A stretch of 8,632 bases of DNA, from contig JAUIEQ010000031.1 of assembly GCA_030429785.1 (NCBI GenBank), forward strand, positions 1-8,632, read 5' to 3'. The notes beneath the pieces were generated by a model. It was not told the DNA's origin. It did not search any database and saw nothing but the letters and a program-made list of their open reading frames with translations. Source of the DNA: a bacterium. Lineage in GTDB: Bacteria; Patescibacteriota; Patescibacteriia; S139-126; S139-133. Both the position numbers and the translations under genes were made by a program. Shown piece by piece: positions 1-6,736 of this stretch (position 1 is the first letter of the stretch; the number at the start of each line of letters is the position of its first letter).

Positions 1-233
1 GCCGTACCACTCGCAGTTAGATTACCGGTAAAGCTACCAGTCGCTGCATCAATGTTGCCAACAACGTTTACGTTGTCTGCTGCAACAGTTGATGAACTAG
101 TCAGACCTCCATTGGCTGCGATGTTGCCTGTTGTAGTGAGTGTTCCTCCTATAGTTGTATTGCCTGCTACGTCTAAGGTATTTGTAATGTTTACTGTTTC
201 AAGAGCAACGGTACTACTTGCAGTGAGTCCTCC
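1..233 (-). repeat. Degenerate repeat units in the surface-protein stalk
   Basis: Within the partial surface protein, the segment starting at residue 1002 (GGLTASSTVALETVNI) recurs 41 residues later at 1043 (GGLTSSSTVAADNVNV). A shorter echo (GNLTASGT) occurs close to the window edge. The units agree mainly in their first 16 residues and then diverge. This fits modular growth of a beta-repeat stalk rather than a recent exact tandem duplication. The array probably continues beyond base 1. Confidence 0.5.
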
Positions 234-3200
234 TGCGAAGGTGGAGGTGGCAGTTCCTTGGACTGTGAGCACACCACCAAATGTAGCACTATCAAATAAA
301 GAGTTGCCTACAACTTCCAGTTGAAAACCAGTTGTGGTGGTAGCGGCAGCGCCGATTACAACCACATCCGTTACATCTGCAGGAGAGATTAACAAGTCAT
401 CCGTTGATGTTGCCCATGCCCCAGAACCGCCGCCGCCAATAGCTGTCAAATCACGCCATGCAGCACCATCATATACATATAAGTTATTAGTCGTTGTATC
501 ATAATAGGTTCTACCGCGAACTGCGCCTGGAGTTGATGTAGGTGTGTAATCAACAATACCCACACCAAATCGCCCGGTTGTTGAAGCATTACCATGCGCA
601 TCAACCACAAATAGACCTGTACTACTTGCACTACTAAGACGCAGTAAGTCACTTGTCTGTCCAACAGCCCCTTGCACTACCAGAGCTGGGCTATTAGCAT
701 AACGAGAAACTACAGACAATTGTCCCCATGGCGTTGTTGTTGCCACACCAACCCTACCCACTGTAGTTGCGAGAGTGGTTGTTCCAGTAATGGCTAGTGA
801 ATCGGAATTTAACGTACCAACAGTAAAGCCGCCAGAAACCTCCAAATCACCTCCAATAGTCAAGTCTTTATTTCCAGACAATGTAACATTTTCATTAAAT
901 GTCGTGACTGCATTTACCGTCAAGTCATCTGCAGCACTTGAGCCAATAGTCACATCATCAGAAAAGTCAGCATTACCATCTGCACTAAAGTTCTTAGTAC
1001 TCAAAGAACGAGATACGCTAATGTCATCAAAGAAAACCAAGCCATTAAAGTCCATACTTCCATCTACAGACAAGTTGCCATACACACGCAAGTCACCAAA
1101 TGTGCCTTCACCTAATACATTAATATGTCCCAACTTTTCGATAGTTGTTAGCCCACGCAAAACAGTTGGACCAAGCACTTCAAGCCGATCGCCAATCACT
1201 GTATCACCAAGCACTTGCAAGTTACCCCCTATACTTGTTTGACGATTAACTGTATCAACCACCAAGTCACCCACTCCGACTGCTAAGTCGCCAAGTACGT
1301 CAAGCGCATCTTCAAGTGTTGTGTCAGCTTTGACAGTCAAACCATCAGTGAGCAAATCCTTAAACGACGCTGTGCCATTACTATCCAATGATCCATTAAC
1401 CACTACATCGCCAAGCTCAGCATCTCGGACTGCTAGACTGTTAGTATCAAGTTGCAAAAAGTTACCCGAACCACCGCTCACCACTCCACTGAGCACTTGG
1501 TCTGTGTCCAATGTTTGCAAATTCAAACTACCGTCATTGCCAATACTAAACACTTGGTTATTAAACCCATCATACGCAGTTAACAAGTCGCCATCACCTT
1601 GCTGTTTGAGAACCATTGCTGACTGATCAGAATTCACATCAACAAAAACTGTTTTTTGCACTTCCAGCATTCCAGTAACCAACAAACTTCTATCGCCATT
1701 AATTACTCCTTCAAGTGCAAGCTCTTCTGCCAAGTGACGAGCATCACCAGCTCCAACTTTCACCATATACCCAGAAGCAGGCTGCATAATCAAATCACTA
1801 TCCAAACTTTTTAGTTCTTGAAAATTATATGAATCAGCTGTTGTCAAATCAACAACTTGACCAGACTTGCCAATATTGAGAACACGATACTTGCTTGCGA
1901 TTGTTTGCTCGCCAGCTGATTTATCAGAACTCACCTCTACGCTATCACCAACAACCAACTGCGCTCTATCGTACCACCCATCAATTGAACCTGTCAGTGC
2001 TGTGTACGCTGTATTATTTACATTGCGCGACCAGTCTGTGACTGACATAAGAGGTTTACTCAATACAGAACTTGCCGACCCAAGACCATCAGTCACAAGC
2101 GCAAAACCTCGCTTGTTGTAGTTATAAAATCCATTCACTATATTCAAAACACCCTGTTGCAACCGATCGCTCCATGAAGTAAGAGCCGATGCACCGGTGG
2201 TAACTGCCTGATTTCGCCGAGCAATAAATAGCTCCTGAGAATCTGCTTGAGCGTTAGCTAGGTTCTCTGATGGCAATGATTGGCGTGCCAAAATTGAATC
2301 CTGACCATAAGCAGCTGAATGAACTTGAGCAAGCGTTGGACTCACATCAAACTCTCCCTTGTTCAGTTGTGCAATTTCTTCAACTCCCATTACCATTCCA
2401 CCATTACGTTCTACTACGTTCACGAAAGCCGAATCATTAACTTGTGCGACAAAACCATTTGAAGAAAAAACTTCTTCTCCCCAAAATGTTTGCGCTTCGT
2501 CAAATTGATTAGCCTGATAGGCGTTGAAGTCACGCGCGATGCTTCCATAAAATCGAATCATCTTAACTGCATGATCTGTAAGCGTAACTCTACCAGCATT
2601 CACAGCTGCACTTGGCAACGTTTGAGTAACAAGCCTTACCAATCCCTGTACATCCTGTTTCACTTGAGCAGCAACAGCCTCGTTAAACTGAACAGACCAA
2701 AGCGTCATTGTCAGGATTAAAACCAAACTCACCCATGAAGTAATTTTGCGAGCTCCGACCAATTCTAATTTGCGTGGCGCAAACCATGCCAATACATTAA
2801 GCGCTGCAAACATCCTATCAATGTAAATATCAAGCACTTTTCTTGCTATGTTTGGTAATTGCTTAATCGCTGCAATCGGATTTATTTTTGTAGTAGCCTT
2901 GATACCAAGAGATTCTCTAATAACTTTTTTTACTGTATAAAAAAACCCTACCGAACGTTCTAGTTGCCGTTCCCATGAATTTCTTGTTTGCGCAATTTCT
3001 TCAGAAGCTTGTTTTTTGTAGCCATGCGCTTTTGCATTAATATAGTCCCACAACCACTCTTCTGTCGTTACCCAATTTCTACCCTTCTTCTCTGCTCGCA
3101 ACTTACCTTGACGAGCTCGAAGTGAAAGGTAGTCTTGTGAACATGCACACAACTTCGAAGCAGCAGCCAAAGAGATAAACTCATGACTGTCTGTCACTGT

Positions 3201-3236
3201 AGTATCAACAGATTTTTTTGATTTACTTTGTGGCAT
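1..3236 (-). CDS. Giant membrane-anchored surface protein with N-terminal HTH domain (partial, 3' end outside window)
   Basis: Reading the minus strand from ATG at 3236 gives an open frame with no stop to base 1, so at least 1078 residues are present and the C-terminus is missing. Residues about 19-66 (EFISLAAASKL...GRNWVTTEEWL) match the excisionase/MerR-like HTH pattern: a strand, two helices, a 'RQGKLRAEKKGRNW' wing, then a helix. A basic linker follows. One hydrophobic segment lies at about 165-183 (SLVLILTMTLW), followed by AVAA near 187-190. Residues 184 to about 560 are mixed alpha/beta. From about 600 onward the protein is Gly/Thr/Ser/Val/Asp-rich with recurring 'GDL-V-G-T-IG' units, which suggests a beta-solenoid or tail-fibre-like stalk. 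'GVATTTPWGQLSV' (830-842) and 'RTYYDTTTNNLYVYDGAAW' (909-927) resemble phage tail-fibre-type modules. The inferred topology is N-terminus inside and repeats outside. The function is probably surface display or adhesion; this is inferred. No Shine-Dalgarno precedes the start. Confidence 0.88.
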   Translation of the reverse strand, partial: MPQSKSKKSVDTTVTDSHEFISLAAASKLCACSQDYLSLRARQGKLRAEKKGRNWVTTEEWLWDYINAKAHGYKKQASEEIAQTRNSWERQLERSVGFFYTVKKVIRESLGIKATTKINPIAAIKQLPNIARKVLDIYIDRMFAALNVLAWFAPRKLELVGARKITSWVSLVLILTMTLWSVQFNEAVAAQVKQDVQGLVRLVTQTLPSAAVNAGRVTLTDHAVKMIRFYGSIARDFNAYQANQFDEAQTFWGEEVFSSNGFVAQVNDSAFVNVVERNGGMVMGVEEIAQLNKGEFDVSPTLAQVHSAAYGQDSILARQSLPSENLANAQADSQELFIARRNQAVTTGASALTSWSDRLQQGVLNIVNGFYNYNKRGFALVTDGLGSASSVLSKPLMSVTDWSRNVNNTAYTALTGSIDGWYDRAQLVVGDSVEVSSDKSAGEQTIASKYRVLNIGKSGQVVDLTTADSYNFQELKSLDSDLIMQPASGYMVKVGAGDARHLAEELALEGVINGDRSLLVTGMLEVQKTVFVDVNSDQSAMVLKQQGDGDLLTAYDGFNNQVFSIGNDGSLNLQTLDTDQVLSGVVSGGSGNFLQLDTNSLAVRDAELGDVVVNGSLDSNGTASFKDLLTDGLTVKADTTLEDALDVLGDLAVGVGDLVVDTVNRQTSIGGNLQVLGDTVIGDRLEVLGPTVLRGLTTIEKLGHINVLGEGTFGDLRVYGNLSVDGSMDFNGLVFFDDISVSRSLSTKNFSADGNADFSDDVTIGSSAADDLTVNAVTTFNENVTLSGNKDLTIGGDLEVSGGFTVGTLNSDSLAITGTTTLATTVGRVGVATTTPWGQLSVVSRYANSPALVVQGAVGQTSDLLRLSSASSTGLFVVDAHGNASTTGRFGVGIVDYTPTSTPGAVRGRTYYDTTTNNLYVYDGAAWRDLTAIGGGGSGAWATSTDDLLISPADVTDVVVIGAAATTTTGFQLEVVGNSLFDSATFGGVLTVQGTATSTFAGGLTASSTVALETVNITNTLDVAGNTTIGGTLTTTGNIAANGGLTSSSTVAADNVNVVGNIDAATGSFTGNLTASGT

Positions 3237-3282
3237 GGGGAACCAATTGTTTTTTTGCTAGTTATGTAATACAAACGATCTC

Positions 3283-3293
3283 ATCCGATATTT
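3283..3293 (-). repeat. ATATCGGAT-core motif, copy 1
   Basis: On the minus strand this reads AAATATCGGAT. It lies 47 bases upstream of the surface-protein start and is oriented with that gene. It shares 14 identical bases (ATAAATATCGGATG) with copy 3 at 4152. It may be a protein-binding site or promoter element; the function is unknown. Confidence 0.5.
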
Positions 3294-3403
3294 ATCCTAA
3301 CTAAATAAAACTACTAGCAAACTGTAATATTTTCTAAATTTATTATCCCAAATATATTGAAAAATATCAATAGTTTTTTGTTCTTAATAAATTAATTTAT
3401 AAC

Positions 3404-3414
3404 AAATATCGGAT
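3404..3414 (+). repeat. ATATCGGAT-core motif, copy 2
   Basis: AAATATCGGAT on the plus strand, inverted relative to copy 1 and 110 bases away from it. It shares ATATCGGATAC with copy 4. It is intergenic and its function is unknown. Confidence 0.5.
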
Positions 3415-3520
3415 ACAAGAAAACCACTACAATTAGCCAAACAAAAAAAATTATAATTAATATCAAAAAAAATAAAAATGTTATCCACAAAAAACTACTA
3501 TTCTGATATACAATGATATA

Positions 3521-3554
3521 AAAAAACACCCTACCAGAAACTGATTGGGTGTTT
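3521..3554 (-). terminator. Rho-independent terminator of the 159-aa membrane protein gene
   Basis: On the minus strand, AAACACCC (3547-3554 side) pairs with GGGTGTTT (3524-3531 side), an 8-bp stem. An inner CAG/CTG helix at 3535-3543 closes an AAA loop. The stem is followed by a run of six U (3526 down to 3521). It begins 20 bases past the stop codon at 3575, which is typical spacing. Confidence 0.85.
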
Positions 3555-3574
3555 AAAAAGTAATGCAAAAAAGT

Positions 3575-4054
3575 TTATTGATCTTTTGAATTTCTAATAG
3601 CTTCTACAACTTTTGAATCGTCTTTCAGATCCTCAGTAAAAAGAACGTGTTCCCGATTAATTCGCATTTCATCAGTTGGTCCATGTAATTCATTTCCAAG
3701 TTTCACTAAAGCTAATTCGTTTTGATTTTGTACTGGAACATTTTGATCGCTTGACCGTTGTAATGGTTGAGTGATTTGAAGATAGTAAATCTCATTCAAA
3801 ACCAACTCATCTTTAGTAGCTCTTTCAACTTGACCAAAATATACTTGACCATTTGTCAAAAAAACAGCTTGCCATTCTGCTGAACTCTGAGAAGCGCTAC
3901 CAAGATTTCCATACTTTGAAACCAAATAGTATCCACCAACAATAATCAAAACAACCAAAATAATTGTAACCAACCATCGCATATTACCACCTGCTTTGTT
4001 AGCGCTCGGCTGATCAAAAGATTGGTTATTGGGGTTTTGTGCATTGTCTGCCAT
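3575..4054 (-). CDS. Conserved single-pass membrane protein of unknown function
   Basis: 159 residues. A polar Asn/Gln-rich N-terminus (1-24) is followed by one strong transmembrane helix at about 27-45 (WLVTIILVVLIIVGGYYLV), then an extracytoplasmic domain. That domain begins 'WQAVFLTNGQVYFGQV' (61-76) and continues 'ELVLNEIYYLQ' (83-93). It contains a Gln/Asn-rich loop (about 100-112) and ends 'LVKLGNELHGPTDEMRINREHVLFTEDLKDDSKVVEAI'-like (positions 116-153). From memory, this strand pattern and tail occur widely in CPR genomes as an uncharacterised family; I know of no assigned function. The first half has the short strand-turn-strand look of a small beta barrel, but that is only an impression. 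It appears monocistronic, with its own promoter and terminator. No Shine-Dalgarno is visible before the ATG. Confidence 0.85.
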   Translation of the reverse strand: MADNAQNPNNQSFDQPSANKAGGNMRWLVTIILVVLIIVGGYYLVSKYGNLGSASQSSAEWQAVFLTNGQVYFGQVERATKDELVLNEIYYLQITQPLQRSSDQNVPVQNQNELALVKLGNELHGPTDEMRINREHVLFTEDLKDDSKVVEAIRNSKDQ

Positions 4055-4076
4055 AGGTATAAAGTTAAGTAATTAA

Positions 4077-4082
4077 ATTATA
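4077..4082 (-). promoter_or_regulatory. Candidate -10 box for the 159-aa gene
   Basis: A perfect TATAAT reads on the minus strand 22 bases upstream of the ATG at 4054, giving a predicted leader of only about 15 nt. The -35 region (around 4100-4106, ACAAAG/TACAAA) is weak. The AT-rich background makes chance matches common. Confidence 0.45.
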
Positions 4083-4151
4083 GTTCGATTAATCACGACC
4101 TTTGTATATTTATTATTTTACCTTATTAACTAATCTCTGTAAACAACAAAT

Positions 4152-4162
4152 AAATATCGGAT
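4152..4162 (+). repeat. ATATCGGAT-core motif, copy 3
   Basis: AAATATCGGAT on the plus strand, about 98 bases upstream of the 159-aa gene start and facing away from that gene. It is identical to copy 1 over 14 bases. Function unknown. Confidence 0.5.
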
Positions 4163-4393
4163 GTAAACAATGATGATTAAAACTTTGAAAATATTTATAA
4201 ACAATAAACATTCTTTCATCGCAAAATATTACAAATTATTTTACTAAAAAATCTAGTATATAAATAAAAGCAAAAAGTATTATATATTAGGTAAAAAAAA
4301 TATCGTTTTACAAAAAACAAGGAATGTATAATTACTCAATGAAACCAGTGCATTCACTTCATTTAAACAAAAGTTTTCAAAAGTATAAAAATT

Positions 4394-4415
4394 AAAAAAC
4401 CTGCTGTAAAGCAGG
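4394..4415 (-). terminator. Rho-independent terminator of argS
   Basis: On the minus strand the sequence is CCTGCT, loop TTAC, AGCAGG, then six T (4399-4394). It is a perfect 6-bp GC-rich stem with a 4-base loop, 34 bases past the argS stop codon. Confidence 0.9.
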
Positions 4416-4416
4416 T

Positions 4417-4427
4417 ATCCGATATAT
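4417..4427 (-). repeat. ATATCGGAT-core motif, copy 4 (beside the argS terminator)
   Basis: On the minus strand this reads ATATATCGGAT, directly before the argS terminator stem and 23 bases past the argS stop. It differs from the other copies at one base of the 11 and shares ATATCGGATAC with copy 2. It would be transcribed at the 3' end of the argS mRNA. Confidence 0.45.
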
Positions 4428-4449
4428 TTTTTATTTTATATTAGCATAA

Positions 4450-6177
4450 CTACATTTGATCTACCGCTTCGATATTCAATATTTCTAAACCAACTTTAAT
4501 AGTAGCGACCACAGCCTGGACTACTTGCAAACGCATAGCACGCACTTCTGGATCGGCTTTAAGGATAGGTGTAGTTTGATAATATGAATTTGCCAAACTG
4601 GCTAATTCATACACGTATTCGCATATAGCATTTTGTGACATGTGGTGATCAAATTGCAAAATAATCAATGGCCACATCGCAACTTTTCGAACAAGCAAAC
4701 GCTCCTCATCAGAGAAAGCAACTGGATCGCCATCGAAAGTTTTAGCATCACGCAATATTCTCGACAAACGGACAACCGTATACAAAAGATATGGTCCTGT
4801 ATTACCTTCAAAATCTAGGGATGTTTGTGGGTCAAAAATAATCCGTGATCGAGGGTTGGCTTTTAAGAACCAATACTTAACAGCAGCTAAAGAAATAAGC
4901 TCAGCACGACTTGTTATATCTGCATCAACAAGTCGTTGGTCACGTTTCTGTATTTCTCTTTTTGAAATGCTTTGTAGCTCATCAAGCAAGTCATCACCAT
5001 GCACAACTGTACCCTCACGTGACTTCATCCGACCTTCTGGTAAAACCACATGACCATATGCATAATGTTCCAAGGAAGCAGTTGGCATTATATTGCATTT
5101 TTTCAAAATCGCAAACAAAACTGCGAAATGATAAGACTGCTCATCACCGACTACGTATATCATTTTTTCAAAATTGTAATCTTGATACCGCTTAAATGCC
5201 AAATACAAATCTTGTGTCATATATACCGTTGTACCATCTTTTCGAAGCAATGTTTTTTCACCATCTTCTCGACTCCCCAGCCCATACTCAGAAACATCAA
5301 CGACCGTTGCTCCGGAATCATTAATATACGCGTTGTCATTTGCAACTGCTTCCTCAACCAATTCTTTGCCATGCATATATATGTCACTTTCAAAATAACG
5401 AACATCAATCTCTGAACCAAAGCGCTCATACGAAACACGCATACCATCAAGCACCCAATCATTCATCATCCGCCAAGCTGCACGCACTTGCTCATCACCC
5501 TCTTCCCATCGTTTCAACATTGCTTGTGCCTCGTCAGCAAGAGCTGGATTTTTTTTAAGCTCCGCTCCAAATTTCACATAATACATCCCAACAAAATGAT
5601 CGCCTTTCATTCCAGTTGATTCCGGGGTTTCACCACCTCCCCATCGTTGATATGCAAGCAAGCTTTTCATTATGTGCACCCCCCTATCATTAACTATTTC
5701 AGTAGTCACTACTGTGTAGCCTAACAGCCGTAAGGTCTTAGCCAGTGACATGCCTATGGCTTGATTACGCAAATGACCAACATGCAATGGCTTATTAGTG
5801 TTTGGCGACGAATATTCTATCAATATCGTCTTACCCCTACCTAATTCCAGAGCACCATATGTATCTGATGTGCGCGCGTCCACCAATTGTGCAACTAATA
5901 CTGTGTCGGCGAAAAAGAAATTAATAAACCCCGGACCAACAACTTCTATTGCGCTAAAAAAACTACTAATTTCATCATCTTCACGCAATTGTTCAGCATA
6001 CAACTCAGCTAACTCACGCGGTGATTGTTGTTTCGCCTTGGCTTGCTGCATGGCAATATTTGAAGAAAGATCACCAAAAATCACCTCTTTTGGCATTTCA
6101 ATATGTATTGCCTGAACACCAGCTATAGTTGCTAGCTTTTTCTTCAAAATATTGATACTGTGTAGTGTGGATTGCAT
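4450..6177 (-). CDS. argS: Arginyl-tRNA synthetase
   Basis: A class I synthetase that charges tRNA-Arg with arginine using ATP in the cytoplasm. The protein is 575 residues, close to the usual length. The N-terminal Add-1-type domain (about 1-105) includes 'FGDLSSNIAM' (34-43) and 'GPGFINFFF' (81-89). The catalytic Rossmann domain carries the HIGH motif as HVGH (132-135) within 'SSPNTNKPLHVGHLR'. Further along are 'TQDLYLAFKR' (321-330) and 'GDEQSYHF' (344-351). The KMSK-type loop reads RMKSREG (383-389). 'EGNTGPYLLYT' (457-467) leads into the C-terminal DALR anticodon-binding domain, which ends in the family-like 'VGLEILNIEAVDQM'. The stop is TAG. The gene is divergent from smpB and has its own terminator. 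No Shine-Dalgarno precedes the ATG, but the N-terminal alignment supports this start. Confidence 0.97.
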   Translation of the reverse strand: MQSTLHSINILKKKLATIAGVQAIHIEMPKEVIFGDLSSNIAMQQAKAKQQSPRELAELYAEQLREDDEISSFFSAIEVVGPGFINFFFADTVLVAQLVDARTSDTYGALELGRGKTILIEYSSPNTNKPLHVGHLRNQAIGMSLAKTLRLLGYTVVTTEIVNDRGVHIMKSLLAYQRWGGGETPESTGMKGDHFVGMYYVKFGAELKKNPALADEAQAMLKRWEEGDEQVRAAWRMMNDWVLDGMRVSYERFGSEIDVRYFESDIYMHGKELVEEAVANDNAYINDSGATVVDVSEYGLGSREDGEKTLLRKDGTTVYMTQDLYLAFKRYQDYNFEKMIYVVGDEQSYHFAVLFAILKKCNIMPTASLEHYAYGHVVLPEGRMKSREGTVVHGDDLLDELQSISKREIQKRDQRLVDADITSRAELISLAAVKYWFLKANPRSRIIFDPQTSLDFEGNTGPYLLYTVVRLSRILRDAKTFDGDPVAFSDEERLLVRKVAMWPLIILQFDHHMSQNAICEYVYELASLANSYYQTTPILKADPEVRAMRLQVVQAVVATIKVGLEILNIEAVDQM

Positions 6178-6274
6178 ATACTTATGTGCATAAAAAGTAT
6201 CTTCAGTCTAGTCGTTTTGACATGATACTGCAAGCACAGCTGGTACGGACCACACAATCTGATACACTATACAC
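6178..6274. promoter_or_regulatory. Divergent promoter region between argS and smpB
   Basis: The 97 bases must hold promoters for both genes. On the plus strand TACACT at 6263-6268 is a possible -10; it would start transcription at or within a base or two of the smpB ATG (6275), implying a leaderless or nearly leaderless mRNA. A perfect TTGACA lies at 6217-6222, but the sequence 16-18 bases downstream of it (TGGTAC or similar) is a poor -10, so the two do not form a standard pair. No clear argS promoter is recognisable on the minus strand. Confidence 0.45.
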
Positions 6275-6730
6275 ATGAGACAAATTATCTACAATAAAGA
6301 AATAGGCCATAAGTTTGAAACACTTGAAACGTTTGAAGCTGGCTTAGTGTTAACCGGACCAGAAACTAAAAGCATCAAAGCAGCTCATGTGAGTCTTAAA
6401 GGCAGTTATATCATTATCAAACCAGACAATACAGCATGGCTTGTAAATGCGCATGTATCCAAATACAAACCAGCAACTGCTGTGCAAGCTGGCTATCATA
6501 CAGAACAAGCAAGAAAACTATTGCTCAATAAAAAAGAATTGGCTTACTTAAGAGGAAAACTGACTCAGAAAGGATTGACAATAGTACCTGTTAAATTGTA
6601 TACTATCAGAAGTTTAATAAAACTTGAGATCGCCCTCGTTCGCTCAATAAAAAAACACGACAAACGAGAACGGTTAAAGAAAAAGACCATTGACAGAGAT
6701 ATACAACGAGCACTAAAACGGCACGCCTAA
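6275..6730 (+). CDS. smpB: SsrA-binding protein SmpB
   Basis: SmpB binds the tRNA-like part of tmRNA and escorts it to stalled ribosomes for trans-translation. The protein is 151 residues, the normal size. Family features in order: 'NKEIGHKFETLETFEAGLVLTGPETKSIK' region (7-35, usual form TGTEVKSLR), 'NAHVSKY' (58-64), 'ARKLLLNKKELAYLRGK' (79-95), 'LTIVPVKLYT' (101-110), and the basic C-terminal tail 'KKHDKRERLKKKTIDRDIQRALK' region (126-148) that normally inserts into the mRNA channel. The usual GKK before xDKR is SIK here, a mild deviation. There is no Shine-Dalgarno and possibly no 5' leader. The gene sits 6 bases upstream of ssrA, so protein and RNA partner are encoded together. Confidence 0.95.
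   Translation: MRQIIYNKEIGHKFETLETFEAGLVLTGPETKSIKAAHVSLKGSYIIIKPDNTAWLVNAHVSKYKPATAVQAGYHTEQARKLLLNKKELAYLRGKLTQKGLTIVPVKLYTIRSLIKLEIALVRSIKKHDKRERLKKKTIDRDIQRALKRHA
6690..6719 (+). promoter_or_regulatory. Candidate internal promoter for ssrA inside the smpB 3' end
   Basis: A perfect TTGACA (6690-6695) is followed 18 bases later by TAAAAC (6714-6719), a 4-of-6 match to TATAAT. Predicted initiation near 6726 is about 11 bases before the mature tmRNA 5' end, leaving a short leader for RNase P to remove. The -35 lies in smpB codons, so the match may be coincidental. Confidence 0.35.
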
Positions 6731-6736
6731 CTTTAA

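Larger units (their letters stand above)
3237..3574. other. AT-rich intergenic region with no gene
   Basis: This 338-base gap lies upstream of the surface protein gene and downstream of the 159-aa gene, both on the minus strand. I see no credible coding frame. It holds two copies of the ATATCGGAT-core motif in opposite orientations (3283-3293 and 3404-3414), a perfect DnaA-box-like TTATCCACA (3481-3489), long A/T runs, and the terminator of the 159-aa gene at its right end. The surface gene's promoter must be here, but no convincing -35/-10 pair stands out. Confidence 0.6.
4055..4449. other. AT-rich intergenic region with no convincing gene
   Basis: This 395-base gap separates argS from the 159-aa gene. 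It contains motif copies 3 and 4, the argS terminator, and a candidate -10 for the 159-aa gene. On the plus strand a TATAAT (4327-4332) precedes an 18-codon frame (4339-4395, MKPVHSLHLNKSFQKYKN), with no Shine-Dalgarno and no recognisable product. I do not call it a gene. Base composition is strongly A/T throughout. Confidence 0.6.

Noticed and set aside
52..2720. Several plus-strand open frames of 70-155 codons across the left third
   Set aside because: They are antisense to the continuous minus-strand frame, are rich in Ser/Pro/Thr in a way that mirrors the repeat gene's codons, and show no recognisable domains.
3481..3489. Perfect DnaA-box sequence TTATCCACA in an AT-rich gap, with TGTGCATAA at 6185-6193, suggesting a replication origin
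   Set aside because: Only two box-like 9-mers occur, far apart. There is no dnaA or dnaN nearby and no clustered array. In A/T-rich DNA single matches are expected by chance.
4856..6115. Open frames overlapping argS on either strand (several of 65-121 codons)
   Set aside because: They are out-of-frame or antisense shadows of a full-length, motif-complete arginyl-tRNA synthetase.
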